Source: Flavobacteriaceae bacterium
GTDB lineage: Bacteria; Bacteroidota; Bacteroidia; Flavobacteriales; Flavobacteriaceae
Assembly: GCA_030633225.1 (NCBI GenBank)
Contig: DAOVTF010000007.1
Coordinates: 1 to 15,550, forward strand
Length of the DNA stretch: 15,550 nt
Direction of reading: 5' to 3'
The notes beneath the pieces are model-generated. The model was not told the origin of the DNA. It saw nothing but the letters and a program-made list of their open reading frames with translations, and did no database searches. This document shows, one piece after another, positions 6,884-13,960 of this stretch. Made by a program: the position numbers and the translations under genes. Each line of letters begins with the position of its first letter. The stretch's first letter is position 1.

Positions 6884-7291
6884 TTAATTAATTTGGATAT
6901 TTCTAGTTGAATCTTGGTTTAAAGTTAAATAAATTTCAACCGACTCTAAAGGTAATAAATTTTCTACTTTCTCAGGCCATTCTATAAAACACCAGTTATT
7001 ATTGTATAAATATTCTTCTATTCCAATATCAAAAACTTCCTCTTCTTTTTCAATTCTGTAAAAATCAAAATGATAAATTGTTTCTCCTTTTTGGGAAAGA
7101 TATTCGTTAACCAACGCAAAAGTAGGTGAATTTGCTACATCTTTTACTCCCAATTGTTTTACAATTTCTTTGATTAAAGTTGTTTTACCTGTACCCATTT
7201 CACCATAAAAAAGTAATACTTTATGTTTTGCAGTAGAGATTATTTCTTTTGCAATTTTTGGAAGTTCGTTTAAAGTATAGGTTTGTTTCAT
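6884..7291 (-). CDS. tsaE: TsaE, ATPase for tRNA threonylcarbamoyladenosine (t6A37) synthesis
   Basis: P-loop ATPase that works with TsaB and TsaD to put the threonylcarbamoyl group on A37 of ANN-decoding tRNAs. The 135 residues match the usual size. Walker A is GEMGTGKT (30-37), SPTFALVNEY (55-64) is the conserved switch-like segment, HFDFYR (74-79) carries the family aspartate, and FIEWPEK (102-108) is the typical C-terminal tryptophan-containing motif. Its ATG at 7291 follows a 121-bp gap after hutH; ald follows after 3 nt. No perfect -7 box was found in that gap, so read-through from hutH or a non-consensus promoter is possible. Confidence 0.96.
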   Translation of the reverse strand: MKQTYTLNELPKIAKEIISTAKHKVLLFYGEMGTGKTTLIKEIVKQLGVKDVANSPTFALVNEYLSQKGETIYHFDFYRIEKEEEVFDIGIEEYLYNNNWCFIEWPEKVENLLPLESVEIYLTLNQDSTRNIQIN

Positions 7292-7308
7292 ATGTTTATA
7301 CTTATTGA

Positions 7309-7371
7309 TTAATATCGGTCATATGGAACATTCATATAATCATTTTCGTGTGTGATTGTATTTTCAGTCAT
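7309..7371 (-). CDS. Possible 20-residue small ORF between hutH and tsaE
   Basis: An ATG at 7371 opens a 20-codon frame (MTENTITHENDYMNVPYDRY) ending in TAA at 7309, 17 nt before the tsaE ATG and on the same strand. An in-frame stop lies at 7407-7405. The composition is protein-like rather than a run of Lys and Asn, and the spacing to tsaE suits a leader peptide or a small cistron. I know of no homologue and have no further evidence that it is translated. Confidence 0.2.
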   Translation of the reverse strand: MTENTITHENDYMNVPYDRY

Positions 7372-7382
7372 GAATGTTTCAT
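7323..7382. repeat. Inverted repeat in the hutH-tsaE gap
   Basis: ATGGAACATTCAT at 7323-7335 and ATGAATGTTTCAT at 7370-7382 are inverted copies with one mismatch over 13 bp. The mismatch becomes a G-U pair in a plus-strand RNA. The spacer is 34 nt. No T run follows either arm, so it is not a normal intrinsic terminator. Confidence 0.5.
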
Positions 7383-7412
7383 TGATTTTAAATATTATTA
7401 AACTTTAAATGT

Positions 7413-8921
7413 TTATCCAAATAATTCTTCACTTTCGATATTTAAAAATTGAATAAAATTATCTGATTTAACAATTTCATCATGCATTACTTTATCATTT
7501 TCAATAAAAGGAACTTCCTTACTAAAAGTATCAACAAATGATTGTAAAAATGGTGAAGTTTTTAAAGGCTTTCTAAAGTTTAAAGCTTGAGAGGCATTCA
7601 TCAACTCAATGGCTAAAATAGTTTGAACATTATCAACAATTCTTTTGGTTTTTGTAGCCGCATTTGCTCCCATACTTACATGATCTTCTTGACCATTACT
7701 GGAAACAATTGAGTCGGCAGAGGCTGGAGTTGTCATTTGTTTGTTCTGACTCATAATACTTGCAGCCGTATATTGTGGAATCATAAAACCACTATTTAAT
7801 CCTGGATTTTTAACTAAAAATGGAGGTAAATTTCGTAGACCTGAAATTAATTGAAAGGTTCTTCTTTCCGAAATACTTCCTAATTCTGAAACTGCTAAAC
7901 CTAAAAAATCTAAAGATAATGCTAAAGGTTGTCCGTGAAAATTACCACCAGAGATTATTTTATCTGCATCAACAAAGATATTTGGATTATCAGTAACTGA
8001 ATTTATTTCGGTTAACATTGTCTTTTCAACATAGTTTAAAGCATCTTTAGTTGCACCATGAACTTGTGGCATGCAACGAAAAGAATACGGATCTTGAACA
8101 TGTTCTTTGTATTGAGAAATTAACTCACTATCCTGCAAAAATTCTTTAATTCGTTTAGCGGTTTTAATTTGCCCATTATGAGGCCTGACAAAATGAATTA
8201 ATTCATCAAAAGGAGAGATATTTCCATCATAAGCTTCTAAAGATAATGTGCCTATCAAATCTGCCAGATAAGATAATTTATAAGTTTTTATAACCATGTG
8301 GATGCCATAAGCACTCATAAATTGTGTACCGTTTAAAAGAGCCAAACCTTCTTTAGATTTTAACACTATTTTATCCCATTTAAATTTCTTTAAAATTTCT
8401 TTACCCGTGTATTTTTCCCCTTCAAAATAAACTTCTCCTTTTCCAATTAATGGTAATGATAAATGTGCCAATGGCGCTAAATCACCCGAAGCGCCAAGAG
8501 AACCTTGAGTAAATATAATAGGATAGATGCCATGGTTGTAAAAATCAATTAATCTATTTATTGTTTTTAGTTGAATACCTGAATATCCATAACTTAAAGA
8601 TTGTATTTTAAAGAATAACATTAATTTAACAATTTCTTGAGAAACTTCTTCACCAGTGCCACATGCATGTGACATTACCAAGTTTTCTTGAAGTTTTGTT
8701 AAATTCTTATTGCTAATTTTTACATTATACAATGACCCAAAACCAGTATTGATTCCATAAATTGGATCATCGTTCCCCTTCATTTTATCATCTAAATAGG
8801 TTCTGCATTTTTCAATATTTGCTATAGATTCGTCTGATAATTTTAAATGTTTTTCATTTAAAATTATGTCTCTAATAATGGTTAAGTCTAACTGTTTATT
8901 ATTTATTTTATGGATATTCAT
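7413..8921 (-). CDS. hutH: Histidine ammonia-lyase
   Basis: Removes ammonia from L-histidine to give urocanate, the first step of histidine degradation, in the cytosol. I chose the ATG at 8921 (502 residues); the frame extends to a TTG at 8939, which adds only MYKINS and is less likely. Ala144-Ser145-Gly146 within GSLGASGDLAPLAH form the self-made MIO electrophile. YGINTGFGSL (55-64) carries the catalytic tyrosine. SHACGTG (84-90) puts His85 at the substrate-selectivity position, and QEDHVSM (411-417) contains the glutamate typical of HAL, where PAL-type enzymes have Gln. DPYSFRCMPQVHG and ISGGNFHG are further family blocks. A tyrosine lyase is possible, because some flavobacterial TALs also have Ser-His there, but the QEDH block favours histidine. 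No hutU, hutI or hutG lies in the window. A perfect -7 box lies 44 nt upstream. Confidence 0.92.
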   Translation of the reverse strand: MNIHKINNKQLDLTIIRDIILNEKHLKLSDESIANIEKCRTYLDDKMKGNDDPIYGINTGFGSLYNVKISNKNLTKLQENLVMSHACGTGEEVSQEIVKLMLFFKIQSLSYGYSGIQLKTINRLIDFYNHGIYPIIFTQGSLGASGDLAPLAHLSLPLIGKGEVYFEGEKYTGKEILKKFKWDKIVLKSKEGLALLNGTQFMSAYGIHMVIKTYKLSYLADLIGTLSLEAYDGNISPFDELIHFVRPHNGQIKTAKRIKEFLQDSELISQYKEHVQDPYSFRCMPQVHGATKDALNYVEKTMLTEINSVTDNPNIFVDADKIISGGNFHGQPLALSLDFLGLAVSELGSISERRTFQLISGLRNLPPFLVKNPGLNSGFMIPQYTAASIMSQNKQMTTPASADSIVSSNGQEDHVSMGANAATKTKRIVDNVQTILAIELMNASQALNFRKPLKTSPFLQSFVDTFSKEVPFIENDKVMHDEIVKSDNFIQFLNIESEELFG

Positions 8922-8964
8922 AGAATTAATTTTGTACAAATTACAGTATAATTAGTATGCTCTG

Positions 8965-8972
8965 CAAAGGTA
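8965..8972 (-). promoter_or_regulatory. Bacteroidota -7 box of hutH
   Basis: The minus strand reads TACCTTTG, a full match to TAnnTTTG, 43 nt before the hutH ATG. No clear TTG was found at the -33 distance. Confidence 0.6.
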
Positions 8973-9029
8973 TAAATGTAAATATTTTGTTAAAAATACG
9001 AAAGAAGTTTTATATACATTAATTAATCT

Positions 9030-9037
9030 TATTTTTG
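9030..9037 (+). promoter_or_regulatory. Bacteroidota -7 box of the first thioredoxin lipoprotein gene
   Basis: TATTTTTG is a full match to TAnnTTTG, 25 nt before the ATG at 9063. The expected -33 region has only a T-rich GTTTTA (9007-9012). Confidence 0.6.
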
Positions 9038-9062
9038 CTTTCAAATTTAATAATTATATAAA

Positions 9063-10445
9063 ATGAAAAAATTATTTATAGTAGTAATTGCGTTGTCAAT
9101 ATTTTCTTGTACAAAGCAAGAAAAACCTATTGATTATGCAGTATTTAGCGGTAAGATATTAAACCCAGATGGTGGAAAATTTTCAATAAGAAATAGTGAA
9201 AAAGAGATCAAAGAAATTGTAATTAATGAAGATGGAACATTTAGTGATACACTTCAAAATATTGAAAAGGGATATTATACATTTAAATATGCAAATGAAA
9301 CGGCAAGTTTTTATCTTTTACCGGGTTATAATTTAAACTTAAGTTTAGACCCAAAAAAGTTTGATGAAACTATAGAATATACTGGTAACGGGAGTGAGGA
9401 GAATAATTATTTAGCTCAGAAGTTTATGAATGAAGAAGGATTAGGGAAATTAGCCACTTATCAATATCTTGGAACTTTAGAGGAAAATAAATATGTTCAG
9501 CTTACGGATTCGGTAAAACAGTTAGAATTAGACTTTTTAAATAAACAAGAAAATCTTGATAAAGAATTTAAAACTTTAGAAGAAGCTTCTATTACTTACA
9601 AAGAGGCTTTGCAATTAAAACGATTTGAATTGTATAAACGCTTTGTAACTAAGAATGATGGTTTTGTAAAATCTAATAATTTCCCTGACTTTGAGTCAGG
9701 ATTGAATTTGGAGGATGAAAATTTATTGGCGTTGGGTAATTACAAGAATTATTTGAATGCATATTATGCAGATCTTTCAAGTGAAAATGCTAAAAAAGAT
9801 AGTATAGCCACTGATATTGCATATTTGAAAACTGTTTCAAAAGAGGTAAAGTCTCCTGAAATCAAAGAATATTTATTATATGGAGCTGCCAAATACAATG
9901 TTAGCTATACGAAAGAGTTACAAAATTATCATGATATATTTATGGCTAATTCTACAAATGAAGAGCATAAAAAAGATATCACTGAAAAATATAATAAGTT
10001 GATCAAATTAAGCAAGGGTGAGCCTTCTCCTAAGTTTGTTGATTATGAGAATTTTGCTGGCGGAACTACTTCATTAGATGATCTAAAAGGAAAGTATGTA
10101 TATGTTGATGTTTGGGCAACCTGGTGTGGACCATGTAAAAGAGAAATTCCATCATTAAAAGAATTAGAGAAAGAATATCACAATAAGAATATTGCCTTTG
10201 TTAGCATGAGTATTGATAGAAAAAACGATTATGACAAATGGCGTACTATGGTTAAGGAAAAAGAATTATCAGGGGTGCAAATATATGCTCCAAATGACTG
10301 GAAATCAGATTTTGTTACTGATTATGGTATTTTAGGAATCCCAAGGTTTATCTTAATAGATCCGGAAGGAAATATTGTAGATTCAAATGCTCCAAGACCT
10401 TCATCAGATACTCTTAAAGAGTTATTTAATGAATTAAATATATAA
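9063..10445 (+). CDS. TlpA/ResA-type thioredoxin-like lipoprotein, long paralogue
   Basis: Membrane-anchored thiol:disulfide oxidoreductase facing the periplasm or cell surface. The lipoprotein signal MKKLFIVVIALSIFSC has Cys16 as the lipid-bearing residue; CTKQEK resembles the Lys/acidic export signal seen after the cysteine in some surface lipoproteins of this phylum. Residues about 24-112 form a beta-rich N-terminal domain like DUF4369, ending near EYTGNGSEENNYL. Residues about 113-320 form a long helical middle region. The C-terminal thioredoxin domain has WATWCGPCK with Cys355 and Cys358, and the cis-proline in GIPR (Pro427). A reductase role, for example cytochrome c maturation or repair of periplasmic cysteines, is typical of the family, but the substrate is unknown. 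The next gene is a shorter paralogue with a nearly identical active-site region. The gene has its own -7 box and terminator. Confidence 0.92.
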   Translation: MKKLFIVVIALSIFSCTKQEKPIDYAVFSGKILNPDGGKFSIRNSEKEIKEIVINEDGTFSDTLQNIEKGYYTFKYANETASFYLLPGYNLNLSLDPKKFDETIEYTGNGSEENNYLAQKFMNEEGLGKLATYQYLGTLEENKYVQLTDSVKQLELDFLNKQENLDKEFKTLEEASITYKEALQLKRFELYKRFVTKNDGFVKSNNFPDFESGLNLEDENLLALGNYKNYLNAYYADLSSENAKKDSIATDIAYLKTVSKEVKSPEIKEYLLYGAAKYNVSYTKELQNYHDIFMANSTNEEHKKDITEKYNKLIKLSKGEPSPKFVDYENFAGGTTSLDDLKGKYVYVDVWATWCGPCKREIPSLKELEKEYHNKNIAFVSMSIDRKNDYDKWRTMVKEKELSGVQIYAPNDWKSDFVTDYGILGIPRFILIDPEGNIVDSNAPRPSSDTLKELFNELNI

Positions 10446-10467
10446 TTGTACTGATATAAGTTATAAT

Positions 10468-10509
10468 AAAAAGTCGTGTTGTTTATATGTAAATAACACG
10501 GCTTTTTTT
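10468..10509 (+). terminator. Rho-independent terminator after the first thioredoxin lipoprotein gene
   Basis: Arms 10468-10485 and 10490-10507 pair over 18 positions, including two G-U pairs, around the loop TATG. The GC-containing part is CGTGTT with AACACG, and the structure ends in seven T (10503-10509). It lies 22 nt after the stop codon and separates the two paralogues into independent transcripts. Confidence 0.9.
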
Positions 10510-10571
10510 CGTCATTATAATTATTATATTTTGTTTAACAATTGTTACATTTTTAGAAGACATTAAAATTA

Positions 10572-10579
10572 TATATTTG
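10572..10579 (+). promoter_or_regulatory. Bacteroidota -7 box of the second thioredoxin lipoprotein gene
   Basis: TATATTTG is a full match to TAnnTTTG, 55 nt before the ATG at 10635. A TTG at 10542-10544 is 27 nt upstream, longer than usual. Confidence 0.6.
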
Positions 10580-10604
10580 CGAAAATTATTTTAACAAAAA
10601 AGAA

Positions 10605-10621
10605 CCTGAGAAAAGCTCAGG
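10605..10621 (+). promoter_or_regulatory. Small hairpin in the 5' leader of the second thioredoxin lipoprotein gene
   Basis: CCTGAG (10605-10610) and CTCAGG (10616-10621) are perfectly complementary around the loop AAAAG. It ends 13 nt before the ATG, next to where the ribosome binds, and is GC-rich against an AT-rich leader. It has no T run, so it is not a terminator. It could tune translation or stabilise the message, or be a protein-binding palindrome. Confidence 0.45.
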
Positions 10622-10634
10622 ACAAATAAAAATT

Positions 10635-11651
10635 ATGAAGAAAATATTATTTACCCTATTGGTAACAGTAGCTTTATTTTCATGTAAAGAAGAAGCGCCA
10701 AAGGACTATGTTAGTTTACGAGGTAAAATTAGTAATTCAGATGTGGAAGTGATTTCTATTCTTGGGCGAAACTTTAAGAAAGAGATCAAAATTAATGAAG
10801 ATGGCACTTTTAAAGATACTTTAAAAGTTACAGATGGTTTTCACGGGTTTCAAAATGGAGCAAGTCAATCTTCACTTTATTTAAAAAATGGATATGATTT
10901 AACATTAAATTTTGATGCTCAAAAATTTCCTGAATCTATCGAGTTTAAAGGTAATGGTTCAAGTACAAATGAGTATTTAACTAAAAAAATTGCCTTTTAT
11001 ACAAAAGAAGACTTGATGAATCCTAAAGAAATATTTTCTTTATCAAAAGAGGAGTTTGACAATAAAATTACAAGTATTGAAAAATCTGTAAATGATATGT
11101 TAGAAAACGCAACAGATCTTGAGCCGGAAGTTCTTAAAATGGAAAAAGAATCTAATGTTAAACTAATTGATTTTTACACTACTAATTATGCCAAAGAAAA
11201 TTCGAGTTTAGCAGCATTGAAAAAGGGAACTCCATCTCCTAGTTTTAATTATCCTGATACAAATGGTAAAAATGTATCCTTAGCCGATCTAAAAGGTAAA
11301 TATGTATATGTTGATGTTTGGGCAACCTGGTGTGGGCCTTGTAAAAGAGAAATTCCTTTTTTAAAGAAATTAGACAGTGAGTACAAAGATAAAGATATAG
11401 CTATTGTTAGTTTATCTATTGATAAACCTGAACATAAAGACAAATGGTTAAAAATGGTTGCTGATGAAAACCTTCAAGGCATCCAAATTATGGCAGATAA
11501 AGATTGGAATTCTGACTTTGTTAGAGCTTATAATATTACTGGAATACCTAGATTTATTTTGATTGATAAAGAAGGTAATATTGTTGATGCTAATGCGCCT
11601 AGACCATCAAATCCTAATTTGAAAGAACTATTTAATAGTTTAAACATCTAA
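10635..11651 (+). CDS. TlpA/ResA-type thioredoxin-like lipoprotein, short paralogue
   Basis: The same architecture as its upstream neighbour in 338 residues. The signal MKKILFTLLVTVALFSC gives lipidated Cys17, followed by KEEAPKD. A beta-rich N-terminal domain runs to about residue 111 (INEDGTFKDTL and EFKGNGSSTNEYL align with the neighbour). The middle region is only about 85 residues, roughly 120 shorter than in the long paralogue. The thioredoxin domain has WATWCGPCK with Cys233 and Cys236, and GIPR with cis-Pro305, ending APRPSNPNLKELFNSLNI. The sequence around the CXXC is identical in protein and nearly identical in DNA to the neighbour, whereas the N-terminal halves are clearly diverged. 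This points to tandem duplication followed by change of the sensor or binding part. It has its own -7 box, a leader hairpin and a terminator. Confidence 0.92.
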   Translation: MKKILFTLLVTVALFSCKEEAPKDYVSLRGKISNSDVEVISILGRNFKKEIKINEDGTFKDTLKVTDGFHGFQNGASQSSLYLKNGYDLTLNFDAQKFPESIEFKGNGSSTNEYLTKKIAFYTKEDLMNPKEIFSLSKEEFDNKITSIEKSVNDMLENATDLEPEVLKMEKESNVKLIDFYTTNYAKENSSLAALKKGTPSPSFNYPDTNGKNVSLADLKGKYVYVDVWATWCGPCKREIPFLKKLDSEYKDKDIAIVSLSIDKPEHKDKWLKMVADENLQGIQIMADKDWNSDFVRAYNITGIPRFILIDKEGNIVDANAPRPSNPNLKELFNSLNI

Positions 11652-11671
11652 TAGAGACCTAAAAATTAAGT

Positions 11672-11707
11672 AAAAGCCTTCCCATATTAATGAGGAAGGC
11701 TTTTTTT
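11672..11707 (+). terminator. Rho-independent terminator after the second thioredoxin lipoprotein gene
   Basis: AAAAGCCTTCC (11672-11682) pairs with GGAAGGCTTTT (11694-11704) and is followed by T to 11707. It lies 20 nt after the stop. Confidence 0.9.
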
Positions 11708-11755
11708 GTGGAATTGTTTTAGGTAGGTAAAATATTATATAAATTAATGCACACT

Positions 11756-11763
11756 TATTTTTG
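11756..11763 (+). promoter_or_regulatory. Bacteroidota -7 box of the LytTR regulator gene
   Basis: TATTTTTG is a full match to TAnnTTTG, 23 nt before the ATG at 11787. A second full match, TAAATTTG, directly follows at 11764-11771 but is only 15 nt from the start, so the first is the better candidate. Confidence 0.55.
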
Positions 11764-11786
11764 TAAATTTGTAATGAATTAAATTA

Positions 11787-12548
11787 ATGAAAATGAATGT
11801 AATTATTATTGAAGATGAAAAACCAGCTGCTAGGCGTTTACAACGAATCTTAAGTAATTATGGAATTGAAGTGAAAACAATGTTACATTCTGTAAACGAA
11901 TCTGTAGAGTGGTTTTTGAATAATAAACATCCAGATTTGATTTTATTAGATATTCAATTATCTGATGGTTTGTCTTTTGAAATATTTGATAAAGTAAAAA
12001 TCGAGAGTAACATTATATTTACTACTGCGTATGACGAATATGCTTTAAAAGCATTTAAGTTAAATAGTATTGATTATTTGTTAAAGCCAATTGACGAAGA
12101 TGAACTTGAATTTGCAATCAAAAAATATCAAAATATAAATAATGCAAAGAGTAGTCACCATTTTGATATTGAGCAAATTAAAAAATTACTTATCCACCCA
12201 ATTGATAAAGATTATAAAAAAAGATTTACTATTAAAGTCGGTCAGCATTTAAAAATTGTTGAAATAGATAGTGTGGAATGTTTTTATAGTGAAGATAAAG
12301 CAACCTATTTATATACAAAAAATGGTAATAATTATGTTTTAGATGATTCACTTGAGCAACTAGAAGATCAGTTAGATCCAACTAAATATTTTAGGGTAAA
12401 TCGAAAATTTATTATATGTATCCATAGTATAAAAGATATTATTTCATATACCAATAGCAGGTTACAAATAAAATTGAATCATTTTGATGATATTGAAATT
12501 ATTGTTAGTCGGGAAAAAGTTAGGAATTTTAAAAACTGGCTAGAGTAA
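11787..12548 (+). CDS. LytTR-family response regulator
   Basis: Two-component DNA-binding regulator of 253 residues (an ATG two codons in, at 11793, is also possible). Receiver domain at 1-120: acidic pocket Glu9-Asp10-Glu11, phosphoacceptor Asp55 in LILLDIQLSDG, Thr80 in FTTAYDEYAL, and Lys100 in YLLKPID. These are all the residues needed for phosphorylation. The LytTR DNA-binding domain spans about 148-252, opening RFTIKVGQHLKIVEIDSVECF and including YFRVNRKFIICIHSI, which fits the family's beta-strand fold. Such regulators are usually encoded beside a LytS/histidine-kinase-like membrane protein. Here the upstream neighbour is a terminated thioredoxin gene and the downstream one is convergent, so the partner kinase must be elsewhere. 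Targets are unknown. Confidence 0.95.
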   Translation: MKMNVIIIEDEKPAARRLQRILSNYGIEVKTMLHSVNESVEWFLNNKHPDLILLDIQLSDGLSFEIFDKVKIESNIIFTTAYDEYALKAFKLNSIDYLLKPIDEDELEFAIKKYQNINNAKSSHHFDIEQIKKLLIHPIDKDYKKRFTIKVGQHLKIVEIDSVECFYSEDKATYLYTKNGNNYVLDDSLEQLEDQLDPTKYFRVNRKFIICIHSIKDIISYTNSRLQIKLNHFDDIEIIVSREKVRNFKNWLE

Positions 12549-12593
12549 GTAAGAAATATTTTAATATTAACGAGTAATAACCTGTGTATAAGT

Positions 12594-13136
12594 TTAAGAT
12601 TCACTTTCAAAAAAACTAAACATATTGCCACCATATTTTTTAGCTTTAGTAAAAGTAGTATTTTGTGATAGATCGGTTTGTTTTGAATGTTCAATGATTA
12701 ACAACCCGCCTTCATTCAATAGCTTCTTGGTAAAAACAAGATTAATTATTTTTTGAAACTTTTCATCGGTAAAATCATAAGGAGGATCGGCAAAGATCAC
12801 ATCAAATTTTTGATTAACTCTTTCTAAATAAGAATATACATCACTTTTTATGGTTTGTATATTGGTATCAAATTCAGTATTGATTTTGTCTAAAAATTTA
12901 ATACAACCCACATTTTGATCAATACTAATAATATGTTCAGTGCCACGAGAGGCAAATTCAAAACTAATGCTACCAATACCTGCAAACAAATCTAAAACTG
13001 AGATCTCGTTAAAATAATAATGGTTATTTAATATATTGAATAAAGCCTCTTTTGCCATATCAGTAGTAGGGCGAACAGGTAAATTATTTGGGGCATTTAT
13101 GCGCCTACTTTTGAATTTTCCTGAAACAATTCGCAT
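12594..13136 (-). CDS. rsmD: 16S rRNA (guanine(966)-N2)-methyltransferase RsmD
   Basis: SAM-dependent methyltransferase that modifies G966 of 16S rRNA during 30S assembly. The 180 residues match the family length. MRIVSGKFKSRRI is the usual opening, VRPTTDMAKEALFNIL (21-36) is the family block, motif I is DLFAGIGSISFE (49-60, with Ile54 where Thr is common), and the catalytic motif IV is DPPY (117-120). The start codon overlaps the stop of the upstream DUF3822 gene by one base (TAATG), a sign of translational coupling. It is the last cistron of a three-gene operon and converges on the LytTR regulator gene, with only 45 bp between. Confidence 0.96.
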   Translation of the reverse strand: MRIVSGKFKSRRINAPNNLPVRPTTDMAKEALFNILNNHYYFNEISVLDLFAGIGSISFEFASRGTEHIISIDQNVGCIKFLDKINTEFDTNIQTIKSDVYSYLERVNQKFDVIFADPPYDFTDEKFQKIINLVFTKKLLNEGGLLIIEHSKQTDLSQNTTFTKAKKYGGNMFSFFESES

Positions 13137-13960
13137 TAATATTGATTTAAAAGAGTAAAAAACTGACGTTTTGTTTCTTCATTGTACTTATCATTAAAAG
13201 TGTATTTCGATCTATTTTCAAGCAGACTGATATTTCTAACATAATCATAGGCAATATTATAAAAATCATCATTCTTTTTAATATTACCAGAAAGTACCAA
13301 TTCAAATTTTTCAGGATTGATTTTTAATTGTTCTGCAGTAAATAATATATAATAGACAAAGTCTTCTTTAGTTTGATATTTAAAAGAATTGTAAAGCATT
13401 AATTTATTATTTGCAATAACAATAATTTCAAAATGAGTACTTTGTAAGTCAACAAATACATGAGGTCTTTCACTGTATTTATAGATATTCAATAAATTGT
13501 CTACTAAGATTGTTGAAAAATGTTTGTATTCAAAATTTCCATATTTTTCGAGTAATAAATTATTGATATTTACAAATGGTATGTAAACATTTATGATATC
13601 ATGGTTTTCTAATTCATCATAAACTATATAATCATTACTATAGGTTTTAGATGAATATTTAATGTACCTGTTAATGTGTTCTGGATCAAACAAAGGTTTT
13701 GGAACTAACGAAGAAAGATCGTTAACATGAGTAATATTTAAAGAATCATATTTTTTGTTTAAAATATCTTCTTCATGAAATACTTGCTCAACATTCTTCA
13801 AATGTTTTTCTGGAGTAGTAGAACTTTTTTTAAATGGAATATTTTTAATTAAAGTAACACCATTAATGTTTTTATCAATAATACAAAAAGAAAATCCATC
13901 CAAACTGATTTGGATGGATAAGTGATTATCATTTTTGTTTAAGTTTACAGATTTATTCAT
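13136..13960 (-). CDS. DUF3822 family protein, actin-like fold suspected
   Basis: I recognise this as the Bacteroidota DUF3822 family, usually next to rsmD. I chose the ATG at 13960 (274 residues, MNKSVNLNKNDN), which overlaps the upstream stop by 8 nt. Earlier ATGs at 13990, 13987 and 13975 would overlap by 23-38 nt. The order of segments recalls actin-like ATPases such as PilM. LSIQISLDGFSFCII (14-28) sits where the phosphate-1 strand-turn-strand would be, PHVFVDLQSTHFEIIVIANN (166-185) resembles phosphate-2 and LVLSG (221-225) resembles the adenosine motif. The glycines that bind phosphate are largely missing, so ATP binding is doubtful. I recall, without being able to check, that a Bacteroides member was solved with an actin-like fold. 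No signal peptide or membrane helix is visible. Function is unknown. Confidence 0.85.
   Translation of the reverse strand: MNKSVNLNKNDNHLSIQISLDGFSFCIIDKNINGVTLIKNIPFKKSSTTPEKHLKNVEQVFHEEDILNKKYDSLNITHVNDLSSLVPKPLFDPEHINRYIKYSSKTYSNDYIVYDELENHDIINVYIPFVNINNLLLEKYGNFEYKHFSTILVDNLLNIYKYSERPHVFVDLQSTHFEIIVIANNKLMLYNSFKYQTKEDFVYYILFTAEQLKINPEKFELVLSGNIKKNDDFYNIAYDYVRNISLLENRSKYTFNDKYNEETKRQFFTLLNQY

Noticed and set aside
7323..7382. Intrinsic terminator of hutH
   Set aside because: The inverted repeat has a 34-nt loop and no T run on either strand.
7413..8939. Tyrosine ammonia-lyase instead of histidine ammonia-lyase
   Set aside because: The Ser-His selectivity pair alone is not decisive in flavobacteria, but the QEDHVSM block and the SGGNFHG and DPYSFRCMPQ blocks fit HutH better.
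12549..12593. Terminator between the convergent LytTR gene and rsmD, from AATATTTTAATATT
   Set aside because: It is a short A/T-only palindrome without a GC stem or T run, expected by chance in this composition.
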